Shown here in pieces: positions 49,303 through 62,022 of a DNA stretch of 64,000 bases. The stretch comes from Nautilus pompilius (Eukaryota > Mollusca > Cephalopoda > Nautilida > Nautilidae). The position numbers and the translations under genes were made by a program. The stretch lies in contig JACATO010001049.1 of assembly GCA_018389105.1 (NCBI GenBank), positions 186,001 to 250,000 on the forward strand. The letters are read 5' to 3'. Numbering within the stretch: position 1 is the first letter of the stretch; the number at the start of each line of letters is the position of its first letter. The notes under the pieces were generated by a model. The model saw nothing but the letters and a program-made list of their open reading frames with translations. It had not been told where the DNA came from and searched no databases.

Positions 49303-49440
49303 CCCAGTACAGCCAAATGGGAAAAATCCAGGCGGGTTGGTCCAGTTGTAGCTGCTGACATGAAAGAATCCCACACATATGATGCAGGCGACTACCACGA
49401 TGTTCAGCAACGTGAAAACAAAACTCGCTGATGAAGTAAC
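49303..49440 (-). CDS. CAT transporter exon, membrane segment and loop
   Basis: Internal exon of exactly 46 codons, phase 0 at both ends. It begins VTSSASFVFTLLNIVVVAC, a hydrophobic helix continuing from the GVK end of the previous exon, and finishes in the loop SYNWTNPPGFFPFGCTG. The closing Phe-Pro-Phe-Gly plus the next exon's GAAT give the typical CAT stretch ahead of the conserved GFD/TGEE region. The acceptor is TTTTTCTAG|GTT and the donor GGG|GTAAGG. It lies 1279 bp upstream of the largest exon and 3809 bp downstream of the preceding one. Nothing in it is truncated or shifted. Confidence 0.92.
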
Positions 49441-50269
49441 CTAGAAAAAGGAAAGGGTGTTTTAAGTAGTATAGTATAGTCAATGATGCATGACAGGCAC
49501 TCCGACAACAAACGCCTTAGCTCTGTACTTTTATTTCTACTGAGATTTTTCTGCGTAGAAAATTGTGCATAGCTCTAAAATTGGCATCTTGTGCCTTGTT
49601 TGTTGCTAAATCCAATTTATACATAATCTTTAACGCAAGAAAAACTACAAAAGCGGTGCCGATTTTTACATATTTTTTTCGAACAACTGAACTGATATAT
49701 TTTCATCGTCGTTGACTGTCGCTGTACCATAACCCTGTCTTGCTTCACTGGCTGTCACTTACAAAAGCACGTGTTTGGACACAGACACCGGTACGTCGTC
49801 TAAGCATCAGAACAGTTCACATACAGTGCTTTTTTTTTAATTTTTAAAATAAATGTGCATTGAAAGTATTCTGGATAGTTTTACTTTAATTTCAACGTTA
49901 ACTTTTCGTCTATACTTGCAGCATAGCATGTCGCACTTACATATAAGTGATACGAAATTCGTGAAAAACCACAAGTGTTAACATTCGTGGAGCTGTAACA
50001 TTGTCCTTGTTACGTTTGCAGTTGCTCACCATCCAAATATATAAGCGGCCAAGGCTGTTTGTCGGCAAACAAGTTTTATTCTGAGTACCTTTTCATTCCT
50101 GTCCTACTTTATTTGGTGAGGTCATGGATTTCTGAGCATAAAGCACGCTTGAGAAATATGAAATTGAATTAATCAGTAATGGCTTAAAATCTTTTCATTT
50201 TTTTGGAAATGGGGATTTTTATGGAAATCATGATGGCTGTATCTAAGCTAAACGCTTCCGGTGCTGATG

Positions 50270-50575
50270 TTACATTACTTGCTGAAAAAATGGATTTAAA
50301 AAAGCAGGTAAAAGAGTTTGGTAACTGGCATTTTTAGACGGCCTAGGCCCGAGCTCGATAACAGAATAAACAATCAATTCTGAGTCGTAGAGCTTTGTTA
50401 AAAAGTTGTGAAGCATCTTAGAAATAAGGATGACGAAATAAATCTCTAAGCCATGCTCACAGCTTGTTACTGTATTCATGACCAGTTCTAAACGACTGTT
50501 TCTGAATACTTTAATTGAATCGCACCTGTCGTCATAAATTATTTTCTGAGATAATGTATTTATGTTGGACGTCAC
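50270..50575 (-). other. 101-codon ORF of unknown nature in CAT intron
   Basis: ATG-started minus-strand ORF between the first two seen CAT exons. Composition is not obviously low-complexity (SRLELVMNTVTSCEHGLEIY), but no family was recognised and no splice or promoter context supports it. Probably chance or an old transposon fragment. Confidence 0.15.
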
Positions 50576-51179
50576 ATGGTAGCATTATTCAATTTTGTCC
50601 ATAAAGCAAATTCAGCAAATTTAACTCAGCACCACAAGGGCAAATATTTTATGGTGATGCAAGACATTTGGCTACGGCTGTAGGTGCGTGGGTGGCACCA
50701 GGCTGCTTGCTTGGTAAGCATCTATGGGGGATGTACGAACGATAATTTTCTTCTGTCGCAGATGATCTATTCGCTCCTGTAACCTCCCCTCTGTCAATTT
50801 ATTTAGAGTAAACATTCTCAAGATCGTAGAACGCGGGTTCTACGTCAGTAAAGCTATTTTTAAAGCAAAAACCCTTAACAGCTGACTGGGAGTAAGGTAG
50901 AAAATATAAACACTTTCATGGCCGTCACATATGAAAAATCACGTCATAATACGCCTATCCACGCCTCAAGCCTTTGAAGAGTTGTATGTCAACCATGACA
51001 ACAAATCTCACCATTGCCTTTCCTTCTTGATGCAGCATCTTTGAAATACATTGCGAGCTAATTCAGATTTTATTTCAAATTCTAGTCACGTTTCTGAAGA
51101 TTCTCCTGGTTTTCTTCACCCTTTTCCAGTCAGCCAGAAGGTCTCTTGCGAGAGTTTATGTCAGTATTGATCTCACTGT

Positions 51180-51870
51180 GTCAAACCAACTCTTTTCTGG
51201 TTAAATGGGTACAATGTCAAATACCCGGAGATACTGTCCAAGGACCGGTTCAAGGTTGACTACGGGGTCACCATCCCGGCGGATAATCGCACTGCGACAC
51301 TTTTGGCTAGGCAAAGCATAACTACAGCAAGGATCCAACTTGCTTCTGATCTCTGTTTGGCAACCTCAACCATTTGCAGAAGGCTGTATGAAAGAGGCGT
51401 CTGTGCGAGACGACGTATGGTTCGTATCACCCCGACCAACCCTCATAAGCAGGAGAGGCTGAACCGGTGGTCATTGCCGCTTAGACGCGAAATGACCAGA
51501 ACCACGTTCTCCTTACTGATCAGTCAAGATTTAGCTTTTAGTGTGACTCACGGCGTGTACGCGTTTGGAAGGTACGTGGAACACGCAACCAAGGTGCAAA
51601 CTTTATGGAAAGGGATCACTACGAAAGCAGGGATTTCGTGGCGGAAACGCAGAAGTGCGTGTAGTTTAGGCAGGTATGCTGATGGCATCGGGGTATAGGA
51701 GCCAGATTCTTGATCACTATGTCAGGTCATAGAATTGTCCTCATAAGACTTGTGTAAGCTATGGCTAGCACGTTCTATTGAGCTACATCCTACTGAAAAG
51801 GATCGGAATTGTCCCTGGTGGCGTGTCGCTTCCCCCAACCCCGTCCAAAATCCCTGTAAGAACTATAAAT
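51180..51870 (+). mobile_element. Tc1/mariner transposase remnant in CAT intron
   Basis: Plus-strand element whose best open stretch is 51303-51698. It reads TTARIQLASDLCLATSTICRRL (HTH), GVCARRRMVRITPTNPHKQERL, then FSLLISQDLAFSVTHGVYAFGR, where the first catalytic Asp region (usually DESRF) has become SQDLAF. Later parts (YRSQILDHYVRS and an ASPNPVQNPCKN block near 51825) follow the Tc1 order with stops and frame changes. Upstream text from about 51180 also aligns with the leader of this subfamily. It is distinct from the element at 26.6-27.4 kb, which has a different HTH. Confidence 0.75.
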
Positions 51871-53249
51871 TTTTCTGATAAGGCAATAGACGCTATTGCT
51901 TACTGCTTTCGCTAGTATAGTTATAAACAGCACGCACAACCGATGTGCACTGATATCTTTAATTCATTTTTGTATGCATTCTTTATGCTATAGTTGTCTC
52001 TCGTTTCTTGACTTGGTCTTGCTCGCTTCCCTTTACACTCCTAACATTTATTTGTAACTTACATATTTTTTTTTTTAAAAAAGCGAAACCTTTTTTTTTA
52101 CTGGAAGAGGAGTTTGTGTTGGTTATTTTGTGGATTAAACTTGAGCCATTTTGAAAATACTTTTGTGTGCGGTGGTTAACTTTTGAGAGCAAGTGTAGTC
52201 AGCATCATTGTGGCGTACGATTCATAATTAGAAGTACCCTATCCACCTCATGAAAGGGGAACAAGCACGTTTTGAACACTTCTGAAGATATGGATTCAAA
52301 TGAAGTCACTGCCACTGACTTGAAGCTAACCAACGGTCCTCTTATCGACTGAGCATTTGTCAAACGTTTTTATTTATAATATTTTGGCGTCCATTCATCT
52401 TCAGTTACTACATCTGCACATCGTTTCTCAATCATTTTTTCACTTTAAAAAAAAACGAAATATTAATACAGTTAAAAACGTTTTATTTTTATGCAAAATT
52501 TTAAAAAAATTAGTAGGTTTTGATAAAAAAAATAATCTAATTGCAATTTAAGAAGTTAAAATTTCAGTTCGATCTGTCTTAATTTGTTCGACTTAGGTGG
52601 TGCACTTCAGAAATCAAAACTGGGCAGAGATTTATGCGAAAACGATCCAGGTGGTTTAAAGGGGTTAACCTTGTCGTGCGGTGACGTAGGGCTGTGGGTT
52701 CAGTAAGGTTTCCAGAACGAGGGGTGAGAATTCTACTTGTATCAAGGTAATACGGTTTGTTCTTTTTTCTTGTTTCTTATCGAATACGAATCTATCCGAG
52801 TTAAAATCACTACAAATAAATGTACTTCTTCTTGGTTCTGTTTACATAGATAAAAACCGAACAAAAAAGGGAGGTAAATCATTGATCTTCCTGTCAAATG
52901 TTTCTGAATTCAAACAGTTTGGAAAACCGAAAGTTGGAGTTTTTAGCTTCTTCGCAGTAACCGTGGTTTGACAACATTACACTTTCGTACTTTTGCTGGC
53001 AGAACCATCTCAGATCTCGATAAAACGAGGGCAAAGGTAGAACTGCCGGTTAAAATTTGTGGCAGCTAACGAAGAAGAAGCAAACACCAGCACCTGCAAC
53101 GGTTAGGCTAAACTTGCAACTAAAGGAAAATGAATAATTTATTATAAATTATGACTGATAGGTTACCAGCAGTTCGGTCAGATGAGAGACGTGGAACCTT
53201 GCCAGGCCTCTCCGAGTACACTACACATATGATAGGTGGGTTTACTTAC

Positions 53250-53364
53250 TTTCACTCCTATCATCACAATACCCGTTGCTACAACGAGAGCAGAGAACGC
53301 CATGATATCTGGGTGGTTTTCCATACCCGGTCCTGCTGTCCATCCGAACTGTTTTTCCAAATAC
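53250..53364 (-). CDS. CAT transporter exon, middle membrane segment
   Basis: Internal exon of the cationic amino acid transporter, 115 bp. It starts with the last base of a split codon, then reads Tyr-Leu-Glu-Lys-Gln-Phe, a short extracellular stretch, and the segment ENHPDIMAFSALVV, which matches the family pattern of a Pro-Asp pair just before a membrane helix ending in GVK. The donor GAAA|GTAAGT is strong and leaves phase 0. The acceptor (TTTATTGTAAAG|G) has a weak pyrimidine tract, so the 5' limit of this exon is less certain than its 3' limit. The upstream exon must end two bases into a codon; none was found between here and 64 kb. Confidence 0.88.
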
Positions 53365-56300
53365 CTTTACAATAAACAGCAATGATTTTAAGCATTCATT
53401 AAACCTAACTGGCTGATAGATTATTAATGGAACGTAAAAACGGAAGTGCAGTTCTTCCTTTTAAAGAACAGATAAGTAACTAGAATGTAGTTGTTGGGTA
53501 CACAATAAATCACAGAGAAATATTTTGTAATTTCGTTAAAAAGTTTATTTAATTTTTTTTTTGTTGTTGTTGTCATTATTATCTTTTCGAGACAAGAAGC
53601 TAAAAACTGCTCTGCTGAACAGACGAGGTGCATCTTCCAAACAGGAGCGGTTAGGTGTTTAGCCTGTGACATTTCGTGCTAGCTTAATGTCGAACTAACT
53701 TGGCGAATAGCTGGCATCGTCACATCATGGACTGCTCTAGAGAGCTGCAGTAGCAACTCCATTTAGCATCTTGCTATTTCACTGTTGCTCTTCTGTTCTT
53801 CAGATCTCCAGAATGGCGAGGGAATGCTGGGAGGGAGGGGGCACGTCCTGAGAAGCTGTCGTTGAGCTCGGAAGCAGTCCTGAAAGTTACTGGGTTTCCA
53901 TTGATGGCGTCTGTAATTTTGGTTCTTCTAAGCTGTAAAGATCAATCGATTAATTAGAAATAATAATAAACCATTTCTGTCTTTTTTTCCCCTTTTGCTT
54001 ATCTGCACGTTTTAAAATTACTGATAGCACGCACGGATAAACAGAGAGCGCCAGAACCCAGGTACACGTGACCCACGAGAGGAAATCAGGCGAAACAATT
54101 CGACTGATAAATCTGGTTTTGGTCTTAGAGAAGTTTCAGAAAAAAAAAACAGCAAATGGAACTCAGTCGGCGCAGAGATGTTTTTCCATCATCCCCCCCC
54201 ATTCTTTATCTAAAGCCTTCGGATATAGTTCACAAAAACAAAATTATCATATACAAATCCTTACCATTTCTGATCAGTCTGAGCAGCATAAACAAATCAA
54301 TGAGTATAATATTGAAAGTAGAACATTGATAGGTTTCAAATGTAATAACTCACTTCACTTTGCCAGTCATCTCCACAGTTAATTTTCTAATAAAACTTCG
54401 AGCAGGCCCTTATCTGGAAATTGTAGCCTTAGTTTTGCTTCCTCAAACATTATACATCCGCACTGCCAGCGTGTTATCCATTTACTTCTTATTTAGCTTG
54501 TTTTCATTCTTCATTAAAGGGATTTTAGAACAACAGACGCCTCTCCCCCGCCCCCCCCGATCGAACACAACAACAAACTCGCCCGCCAAATCGATATTTT
54601 TCATTTAGTTATCTTCAATCACTGACTTTTTGGTCATCGTTGCAGATAATCGACGAGTAGGTTTCGTGGCTGAACAACAAAGAACTGAAACCACTCGGGG
54701 AGTAGATGACTCCAGCCGGTTCGTGGTCACTTTATCTTGTTTGTCGCTCCCCAACGTTCTCGTAGACAATCCGCTATTAAGCCATTTTCTGATTTATGGG
54801 CTATCGCTGTTAATTCGCACCGTGCGCTCCGACACGATGAGAAAAATTCCTTAATAATAACAGCACCACCTACGCACTTCTATTACAGTGTCTAATGGCA
54901 AGCAGCAAAAAATCTTAAATTCGTTATGATTCTGATAAACAACTATTTGTTGAACACCAATTTGTGAACAATTATATATATATATATATATAGGCGCGGT
55001 GTTTCGGTGGTTAGCCCACTTGACTGGTGCTGGACGGTTTGCCTGGCATTGTTCTCTATCGTTCTCCCTCACCGGATGATCCGCTCGGGGTTTGGCCAGG
55101 GCATCTCGGATTCTCTAATGACATTTACTTTGACCGTAGGTTTCTTCCTTGGTAGCTTAAGATTATGGGATCCCATAACACGATTACCTTTCCTTTCTGG
55201 TCTATCTTGGATGATAGATGCTGATGCAGGACTGTCGGCCAACAGAGTCGGGGCGATGATGGTGGATTTTCGTTACGCTGAACTATCTCAGCGGTAAACT
55301 CTTACAAATCGTGCTCCATATTTCCTTCCCCCACCATAGATGGGATGATTTTCTGCAGTTGGATCAAAGCGCTGAGAACCGCAGTCTCCCTTCGAAGGCT
55401 GCGTTTTCAATCACAGCCACGCCGACTAAGGGTTAAAGCCCGTCGTGTCACGAGCCCAATGGGTTTTATTAATACTCTCGAAAATCTTTTATCTCCCCCG
55501 ATATCTCGCGACAGACTTTCTAAGTTTGGCACCGCATAGGAAACATTCAGGTTTCGGACGGTCTTTGGTGGTCCTGAGAAACATCTGAAACAATAACAGA
55601 AGAACCTGTCTGCAACATTCCGCGAAGATCAGGAAACGTCGAAGTACAGACGTCTGGTATCAGTATGTGATGGAGACGGCAGTCAGACCAAGTGCCAAAG
55701 GTTTGTATTCAACAGATTTAAGGTCAATATTTTTGACATTATTTAAATAATAATTTCTCGCCTTTTAAGCTTCGCCAAAGGAAGCCTTAAAACAGCTAAT
55801 AAAACAACAAGACCTCAATAAAATACCTCTAATCACGAGATTCTGTTGAAAGGATTTCAGAATATGGCGTCTAACATTTACGTGTACGTGACTTTCAATA
55901 CAGTTCCCTTTAATATCTCTCTCCACTTTTAAAACTCCCTTTCTTTACTTTATCTTTTGTGGTTAGTTCAAACTGGAATTCGTTTTATCTCTTCTATTAT
56001 ATATGTCTGTGGAGAGAAAAAAAAACTGTAACCTTGCAGAATAGTTAGCTATACTGATCGGCTTTATTAAGAAAATGATGATTTCTAACTGAACAGAAAA
56101 ATCGAGAAATTTACATCCTTCATATAATGGTTACTGCTTTCCTACGGCGTCCACCGTCTGTACTTTTCTGGCAACCTAACGCACTTGTCACGTAGAGCCA
56201 ACAAATACTGGCTTCTGCCACTAGCTCTGTGGAGACATCCACGCATTTCTTTTAACTTATGTTTATTTATTTTTGTAAATTAAATTACTAAATCCTTTTT

Positions 56301-57965
56301 ATCTTTAAGTCCGAAATCATCTTAGCTAGAAGTCCATCTATTTTCCTTTATGACCCTTTGCCTTATTACTTTTAGCATGTAAAACGGAATACATCAAATA
56401 TGGCGAGAAGAAGCCCCTTTTAAAGGTGTGACTAGATCTGATTTCTCATTTGGGGGGAGCATTACAGAAGAATCTAGGGTATGGGCCTGGGGCTATATAG
56501 TGCTTGAGATTGTAGGAAGAGTTTACGAGATTATCGCAAACGTTTATTTACTGGCTTTGAGGGAACATTACGCCTAAAGCAGATCGCTGACAAAAGTCGC
56601 AGTCTGGTCCAAAACAAGCACCATAAAACCAGGTGTCCGTTATCTTCGTCAACCAAGAGAAACCTTCCGATCCAGACTGAGGCCGGAAACTGCCGACGGC
56701 AACGCCCTCTATCTTCCTCTTCTGCAGCGGCGTTGCTGATGTTCCAGAAGTTATTGACGTGACCCGGGCGAGAAGTCGGTAATCCGGTTAATCAGAAAGA
56801 TTGAAAATAAAGCGGACGGTTACCTGTGGAGATTTCGCTTTTACAGTGCGAAACGGTAAATGTCGCTCGAAGCTGACGTTTCGCAGCAGAAACTCGCCAG
56901 CGGAAGTTTGAACTCAGCATCACCGCTGTCACTGCGCAAACCCTGGCGGCCGTACAAAGCAAACGGACTGTCGACTTAAGCGGACATTTATTACCTTCCC
57001 CTTTTGGCGCCCCCCCCCACCCCGCTAAATCGCTGCTATGCCCGCTCTTCGCCGCCAGGAGACATCTCGTTTATTGATGAAGGTATTCAGCAGGCTATTC
57101 TGGGATGTTCAAGCCGACATCAGCGGGAAACTGGACAACGAACGAGAACGAAAGGTTTTCGACGGACGTTTTGTTTTCTTCCTTCTTGTTCTAATTCAGA
57201 TACGAGTTTGCCGAAGTGAATTTGCGCTGGTTGGCGGGAGGGTTAACAAAAAAAAAAACAAAAAAACAAAACAACAACAACAAATAAAACAGGCGGCATC
57301 CGTTGCAGCTGACAACTGAGTTATTTTGTAATTTTACCTGCCAGGTGATATCAACACCGGCAACATGGCTTCTCAAGTTGATAAATGAAACAGTTTCACA
57401 TTCTCGACAGATCAGATTTATTGTAAAATCTGCGCAAGTAAACGATTTTCCTTAAAATAATCAAGAGGCGTTGTATTTTCTTGTTATCACTGCTAAATAA
57501 CAGAAAATAAGGCGCCATAAACTTGTTATTTTTGTTGCCTTCTTTTATAAGAAGAAACAAATCGAAAGGAAATTGATGAATAGTAAAAATTCGGCGGTGC
57601 TTCTATTCGGTACAAGTCGCATTTCTTGTTAATGAAAATATATAGAAGACATTATTTTTATAACCGAGTAAATACCCAAGTTTTAGCTGGTAGCGAGCAG
57701 TGTTTTTCCGCTTATTCTAAAAGCCATGATGGCTTTATTCCAACGTCAGTAACTTATTGTTCTTTTTTTTTCCCTTTCCTAACTTGGCCATTTTTTGTTC
57801 ACTAAAAAAGATAATTCATCGTGCGAAAGAATTATTATAGACCTGAACCCAGTTTCGCTAATAAACGATAATCATGATAATGGTCAGGCCTCGTAACCGA
57901 AGATGTCGGTGTTGAGTAACCTTCTTTATAGTTTAGGAGCAGCGTCACGCGCAGTAACCATAATT
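53365..57965. other. 5' side of CAT gene, no exon recognised
   Basis: Searched on the minus strand for the N-terminal CAT helices without success. A GC-richer part at 56640-57060 and a poly-C tract at 57009-57018; the overlapping ORFs there have no family match. Confidence 0.5.
54990..55200 (+). repeat. degenerate tRNA-derived SINE-like copy
   Basis: GGCGCGGTGTTTCGGTGGTTAGCCCACTTGAC matches the A-box head of the copy at 13.6 kb, preceded by a (TA)n run. The B box is lost. The 96-codon ORF at 55007-55297 lies on this repeat and is not taken as a gene. Confidence 0.5.
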
Positions 57966-58386
57966 TTAGGCTGTGGAACCTGGTGTCAAAGAACATCCGC
58001 AACCAGACAGATTTCCACATTACGGTATAGCCCGCTCAGCAAACACAATCTTAGGTAGTGAGCCTAGTGTCAATGCACATCCGCGGCCAGACAGATTTCC
58101 ACTTTACGGTATAGCCCGCACAGCAAACACAATTTTAGGTAGTGAGCTTAGTGTCAATGCACATCCGCGGCCAGACAGATTTCCACTTTACGGTATAGCC
58201 CGCACAGCAAACACAATCTTAGGTAGTGAGCTTAGTGTCAATGCACATCCGCGGCCAGACAGATTTCCACTTTACGGTATAGCCCGCACAGCAAACACAA
58301 TCTTAGGTAGTGAGCTTAGTGTCAATGCACATCCGCGGCCAGACAGATTTCCACGTTACGGTATAGCCCGCTCAGTAGCCACATGT
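57966..58386 (+). repeat. 84-bp tandem repeat, five units, open in one frame
   Basis: Five units beginning at about 57966, 58051, 58135, 58219 and 58303; spacing is 85 then exactly 84 bp. The first and last are diverged, while the middle three differ at only a few bases. Because 84 is 28 codons, one plus-strand frame stays open from 57973 to 58407 and reads repeated GSELSVNAHPRPDRF / LYGIARTANTIL. No start context, signal peptide or known domain was seen. It is either a minisatellite that happens to be open, or an exon of an unknown repetitive protein; I favour the former. Confidence 0.85.
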
Positions 58387-58389
58387 GTC

Positions 58390-61300
58390 TGTAGTTTATT
58401 AAAGTAGGCAGCTTGGGGAGAGATTGGAAAAAGAAGAAAACACCCATTAAAGTAGCTATTGCTGCGACGTTTTCCATCGCATCTGGTTACGAAGGCTTTT
58501 TTTTTAAAAAACAAATTCAATATTTATAGCGCTGACGTGGAAAATTGTCCAACTTTTCTCCGTAGACATACATATATTACGAGTCTCAAGCGGATGCTCG
58601 TCAATTAAAGACAATACTCAGACCGACATAAAGGAAAAGCCGCACAGACGGTACGCTACCATTCCTGTATATAAAGTCAATTCTGTCCTTACCTCATTCT
58701 TTTGCTGTCGTTTTAAAGAATTTGTTATTTGAGCATGGTTGCGTGAATCTGTGTTTAGTCTGGTCCGTCTGTAAGCAGTATTCACATATATTCTAATTAC
58801 TGTGTATAATAACGCTCTGAATTCTATTACTGATTAAATAATAAATTAATTTAAAACCCATATTTCAAAAGTCCATGCTTTGATATGTAAACAAATAGCT
58901 CGTGTGACTGTTTAATGAAGCTAATTATTAATTACTTTTCTGGGATTTTTGGTACAAGATCACTTATCATTGTAAATGTCTTCGCTCTTATAATGATGAA
59001 TCAGAAACAAAATTCACTGCTAACGTTTATTTTAAAAATAACAGAAATTCTGTAAAATATCACTTAGGTTAGGAACAGAGTAGAGTTCTTGCTTTCGTGT
59101 CGGTGGAGTACATCAGATAGAGGGGCCCGCCTGCCACTTGTCAGTTCACCTTCGCTACAAGACGTGTCTCTTACAGATAGAGAAGAAGTTAAGTTCTAGA
59201 GGGACAGGATGTAACGGGAAACGATTCTGCTTTCGTAAATAATGTATCAAAAAGGTGTTTATGGCAGCATATGGCATAAAATACCTTTTTTTTTCCGAAC
59301 TCGTTCCAACGTAACGTATTTTTGCTGTTTTTTCTTTTGTTTTGCTCGAAATATAGATTGCATTTATTCAGAAAAGTTTATAAAATGGGTGAAAATGTCC
59401 AGTGTCGTGATTCTCTCTGAGATCTACTAAAATTTGGATTTCCTATCAATATCTGTAGCGGAGCTTAAATCTTAAATGCATTTCTTCGCGTATAAACTGG
59501 CAGTTTAATTCCCAAATCCACCATTAGACCACGCAATAAAAGAATAATAGCTTTGATTTTATAGCAAGGAGAGACATCGGAATTATTATTTTATGTACTT
59601 AGCAGTTGTATTTCCTGTGACAACATAATCTTTCTCTGGTGTCGATATTCCGGGGTCCCATATAAACAGGATTGCTGCTCAAATTAATTATCTATATAAA
59701 TGTCGATGGTAGAAAAGTAAATATACTAAAACGACATTTTACACAATGAAATTGTTACTCATGGACTTTTTTGCATATGTGTGAACATTTTTTAAAATTT
59801 TCTCTAGGGGTGGGAGCTGGTTAAGCGTGCAGAACTACGCTTTTTTGCATGAAAAAAATAGCCTCATTTAAGGAAAGCAATCAACTTTATCGTTAACGTC
59901 AACATTCTTTAAGGTCCCACTGTTCGTTTTCCTAACATTCTTAAGGTTGGCCAGTTGCACGTTCAGCCATAGCCAAAAGTTTTTTTTTTCATTACGCAAG
60001 TATATCCTAATTTTGATTTATAAAGTTGAATAAAAACCGGATAAATTTGCATAATAATGTTACCATGACGTATTACCGTTTTGTAGTCCTTCATATAATG
60101 ATTAAGAAAAAAAGGGTTAAAATTTGGAAATGGGACATTTTAAAATCTAACCTGCAAATATACGATTTCCAAACAAAAAAAAGGGTATAGATCATTACGA
60201 CGAGTGCGGCTTCGTTGGAAGCACTGCGAATAATTAAGAGTAGTCGTTGGTATAATATCGAGCCGTGAGCATCATTTAAATATTATTATTATTATCGTTG
60301 TTCTTATTATAGTGATGCCAAGCAAATTTAGGTTTATTAAACTCTAATCTAAAAACGAAATTTTTTGCATTGTAATCTTGATTTAAAAAAAAAACGCAAA
60401 TGTGTATAAGCATTTGCTAATAATTTTAATAAATCCAATAAACAAAAACAAGATCAAAATATATTAAATTAACCGTATGGGGAACATTGGACTGGATGTT
60501 ACAGCATCAGTCACAATGAACGTAGAGATGAGGCTGTAATCGACGACGTCATAGGCTTACGTTCGTCATGAAGCAGCAAATGATATCAGTCATAGCTCTT
60601 TTATACGTTTAATTAAGAAATACCGGTGCTATAACTACTAGTCTCAGTTCCCCCCTTGCTATTTTATTCATACATTTAGTGTCTAATATAAACTTTAATA
60701 TATTTTGACAGTCAGGAATCCAATAATTTAATGTTGCAGTTTGTTCTTCGTCACAACGGGCACTTAAATCTTCGTCATGTCGGATTTCACGAAGACAGCG
60801 AGACTTGTCGAATAAGCTTCGGAGTTCGGAGGGGCAGAACGGCGCGCGCTTGTGTGACGGAGTTCCTCGCAACGAAGTATGGCGTGCGGCTCGCGGTTCT
60901 CTCGAAAGTGCGTCAAAGCCAGAGGTTGCAGTACGGCGTGAATGTGAGACAAATTGGCAGAAAGCCTTTTCATCGATTGGTTATTCCCTTCGCCTAGGAC
61001 CCCTCCCCACCACCCGTCGACCGGGAGAGCAAGCGTGACTCGCCAGAAGACGAAAACAACTTTTATTTCTTCCATCCAACGACACTCCCCGCCGCGTGCA
61101 CACCCACGTGTCACTTCCTGCGATTGGCTGAGGCGGTTTCCGGCGCACAGGAAGTTATTCAGAAGCGACGCCGGGCCCCCCCCACGAACCTTTCCCTATA
61201 CTTTCGTCTTCGAGCTCTACCGATTGAGGCCTCCATCTGGAATGGAGACGGTACGCTGCGATCCTCTTACGTTCATCCTATGTTTGGACCATTTGAAAAA

Positions 61301-61799
61301 TAAATAAGTTGTTTTGATAACAATGAAAGTTTAAAATTTTGTTTCCCTAATGAACAACGCTCGAGTAGTTAATCGCACCCAGTCAGGCTTTGTCTTTCTC
61401 TACGCGTTCTGAATACACGTCCAATGACATTAGTGAAAGCGTCTGTCAAATTAGAAAGAGCTTTTTTGTGTTATATCAGTAGTCTGGACAATAATAACTC
61501 TGTTGGAGTTCTAAAAAAAATTAATTACATATTTGGAAGAAAGCCAGTAATAGTTTATATGTAGGTTCTAAAGAAATTTCGTCTTCATTAAAGTTTAGCT
61601 TATCAATAGTTTGGTTCTTCTTGGTTCCACGTGGACGTAGAAGCGAAAAAAATGGGAATGTTTATGTCACTTTATCATAAACTTTAGACTGATTGTAAAG
61701 TCGACTTGCTGTAAGCAAAGTGAAAGTAGTCAGTCGTGAGGCCATGATGAATGTAATGAACCTGTTTAAGACTGCGGACATCTAAACTCAGCGCAGTTG
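58390..61799. other. no recognised gene; GC-rich patch near 60.8-61.25 kb
   Basis: Mostly AT-rich. 60780-61260 is GC-rich with overlapping ORFs on both strands, a composition that would suit a promoter or 5' UTR exon of the minus-strand CAT gene, but no splice-consistent start was found. Confidence 0.4.
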
Positions 61800-62022
61800 A
61801 CTATCTAAGGTCCTGAATCTGAAGGCTGCCTGAGCGTTTAGCCGATGAGTCCCCTGAACTACCACATCGGGAAGTAGTACCTTAGATGGAGTGTCTGGTG
61901 GAGAGAAGAGAGCAGAAACCCTGTCAGGGAGGTGCGCTAAACCGATCCGATCCCGAGATTCGAACTCGGCCCGTCAACCAGGGCTTCCAAGTAGGTTAAC
62001 CACCAAACTACCGCGCCGCCCA
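61800..62022 (-). repeat. tRNA-derived SINE-like copy, minus strand
   Basis: Read on the minus strand from 62022: GGGCGGCGCGGTAGTTTGGTGGTTAACC (A box), then GAGTTCGAATCTCGGGATCGG (B box at 61966-61953), then a body with CTCCCTGACAGGGTTTCTGC. The best-preserved tRNA-like promoter of this family in the window. Confidence 0.78.

Larger units (their letters stand above)
49441..53249 (-). other. 3.8-kb CAT intron, contents
   Basis: Between the first two seen CAT exons. Contains the Tc1 remnant at 51.2-51.9 kb, a possible SINE trace near 52655-52740 (GGTGGTTTAAAGG...TGGGTTCAG) and otherwise no recognisable feature. Confidence 0.6.
37212..53364 (-). other. SLC7A-family cationic amino acid transporter gene (partial, four exons seen)
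   Basis: Gene span joining four minus-strand exons: 53364-53250, 49440-49303, 48023-46769 and 37339-37212. CAT proteins are multi-pass plasma or lysosomal membrane carriers that move arginine, lysine and ornithine. The exons join in phase: the 38 codons of the first end exactly at a codon boundary, the 46 codons of the second are phase 0 at both ends, the third ends one base into a codon, and the fourth begins with the two missing bases of a Gly codon. All donors are GT (two are GTAAGT) and all acceptors AG. Introns are 3809, 1279 and 9429 bp. The visible product is about 545 residues against roughly 620-660 in relatives, so the N-terminal membrane segments are missing from what I can read. 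Whether it is a CAT1/2-like, SLC7A4-like or SLC7A14-like member cannot be settled by eye. Confidence 0.93.

Noticed and set aside
53815..53935. Upstream CAT exon (minus strand, after acceptor TCTTTACAG)
   Set aside because: An open frame follows the acceptor, but the residues do not match the CAT region expected and no good phase-2 donor was found.
54990..55297. 96-codon ORF as a membrane protein
   Set aside because: It lies on a degenerate SINE head with no family match.
60731..61307. Genes in the cluster of overlapping ORFs
   Set aside because: Open frames on both strands at once reflect high GC; no family, start or splice support.
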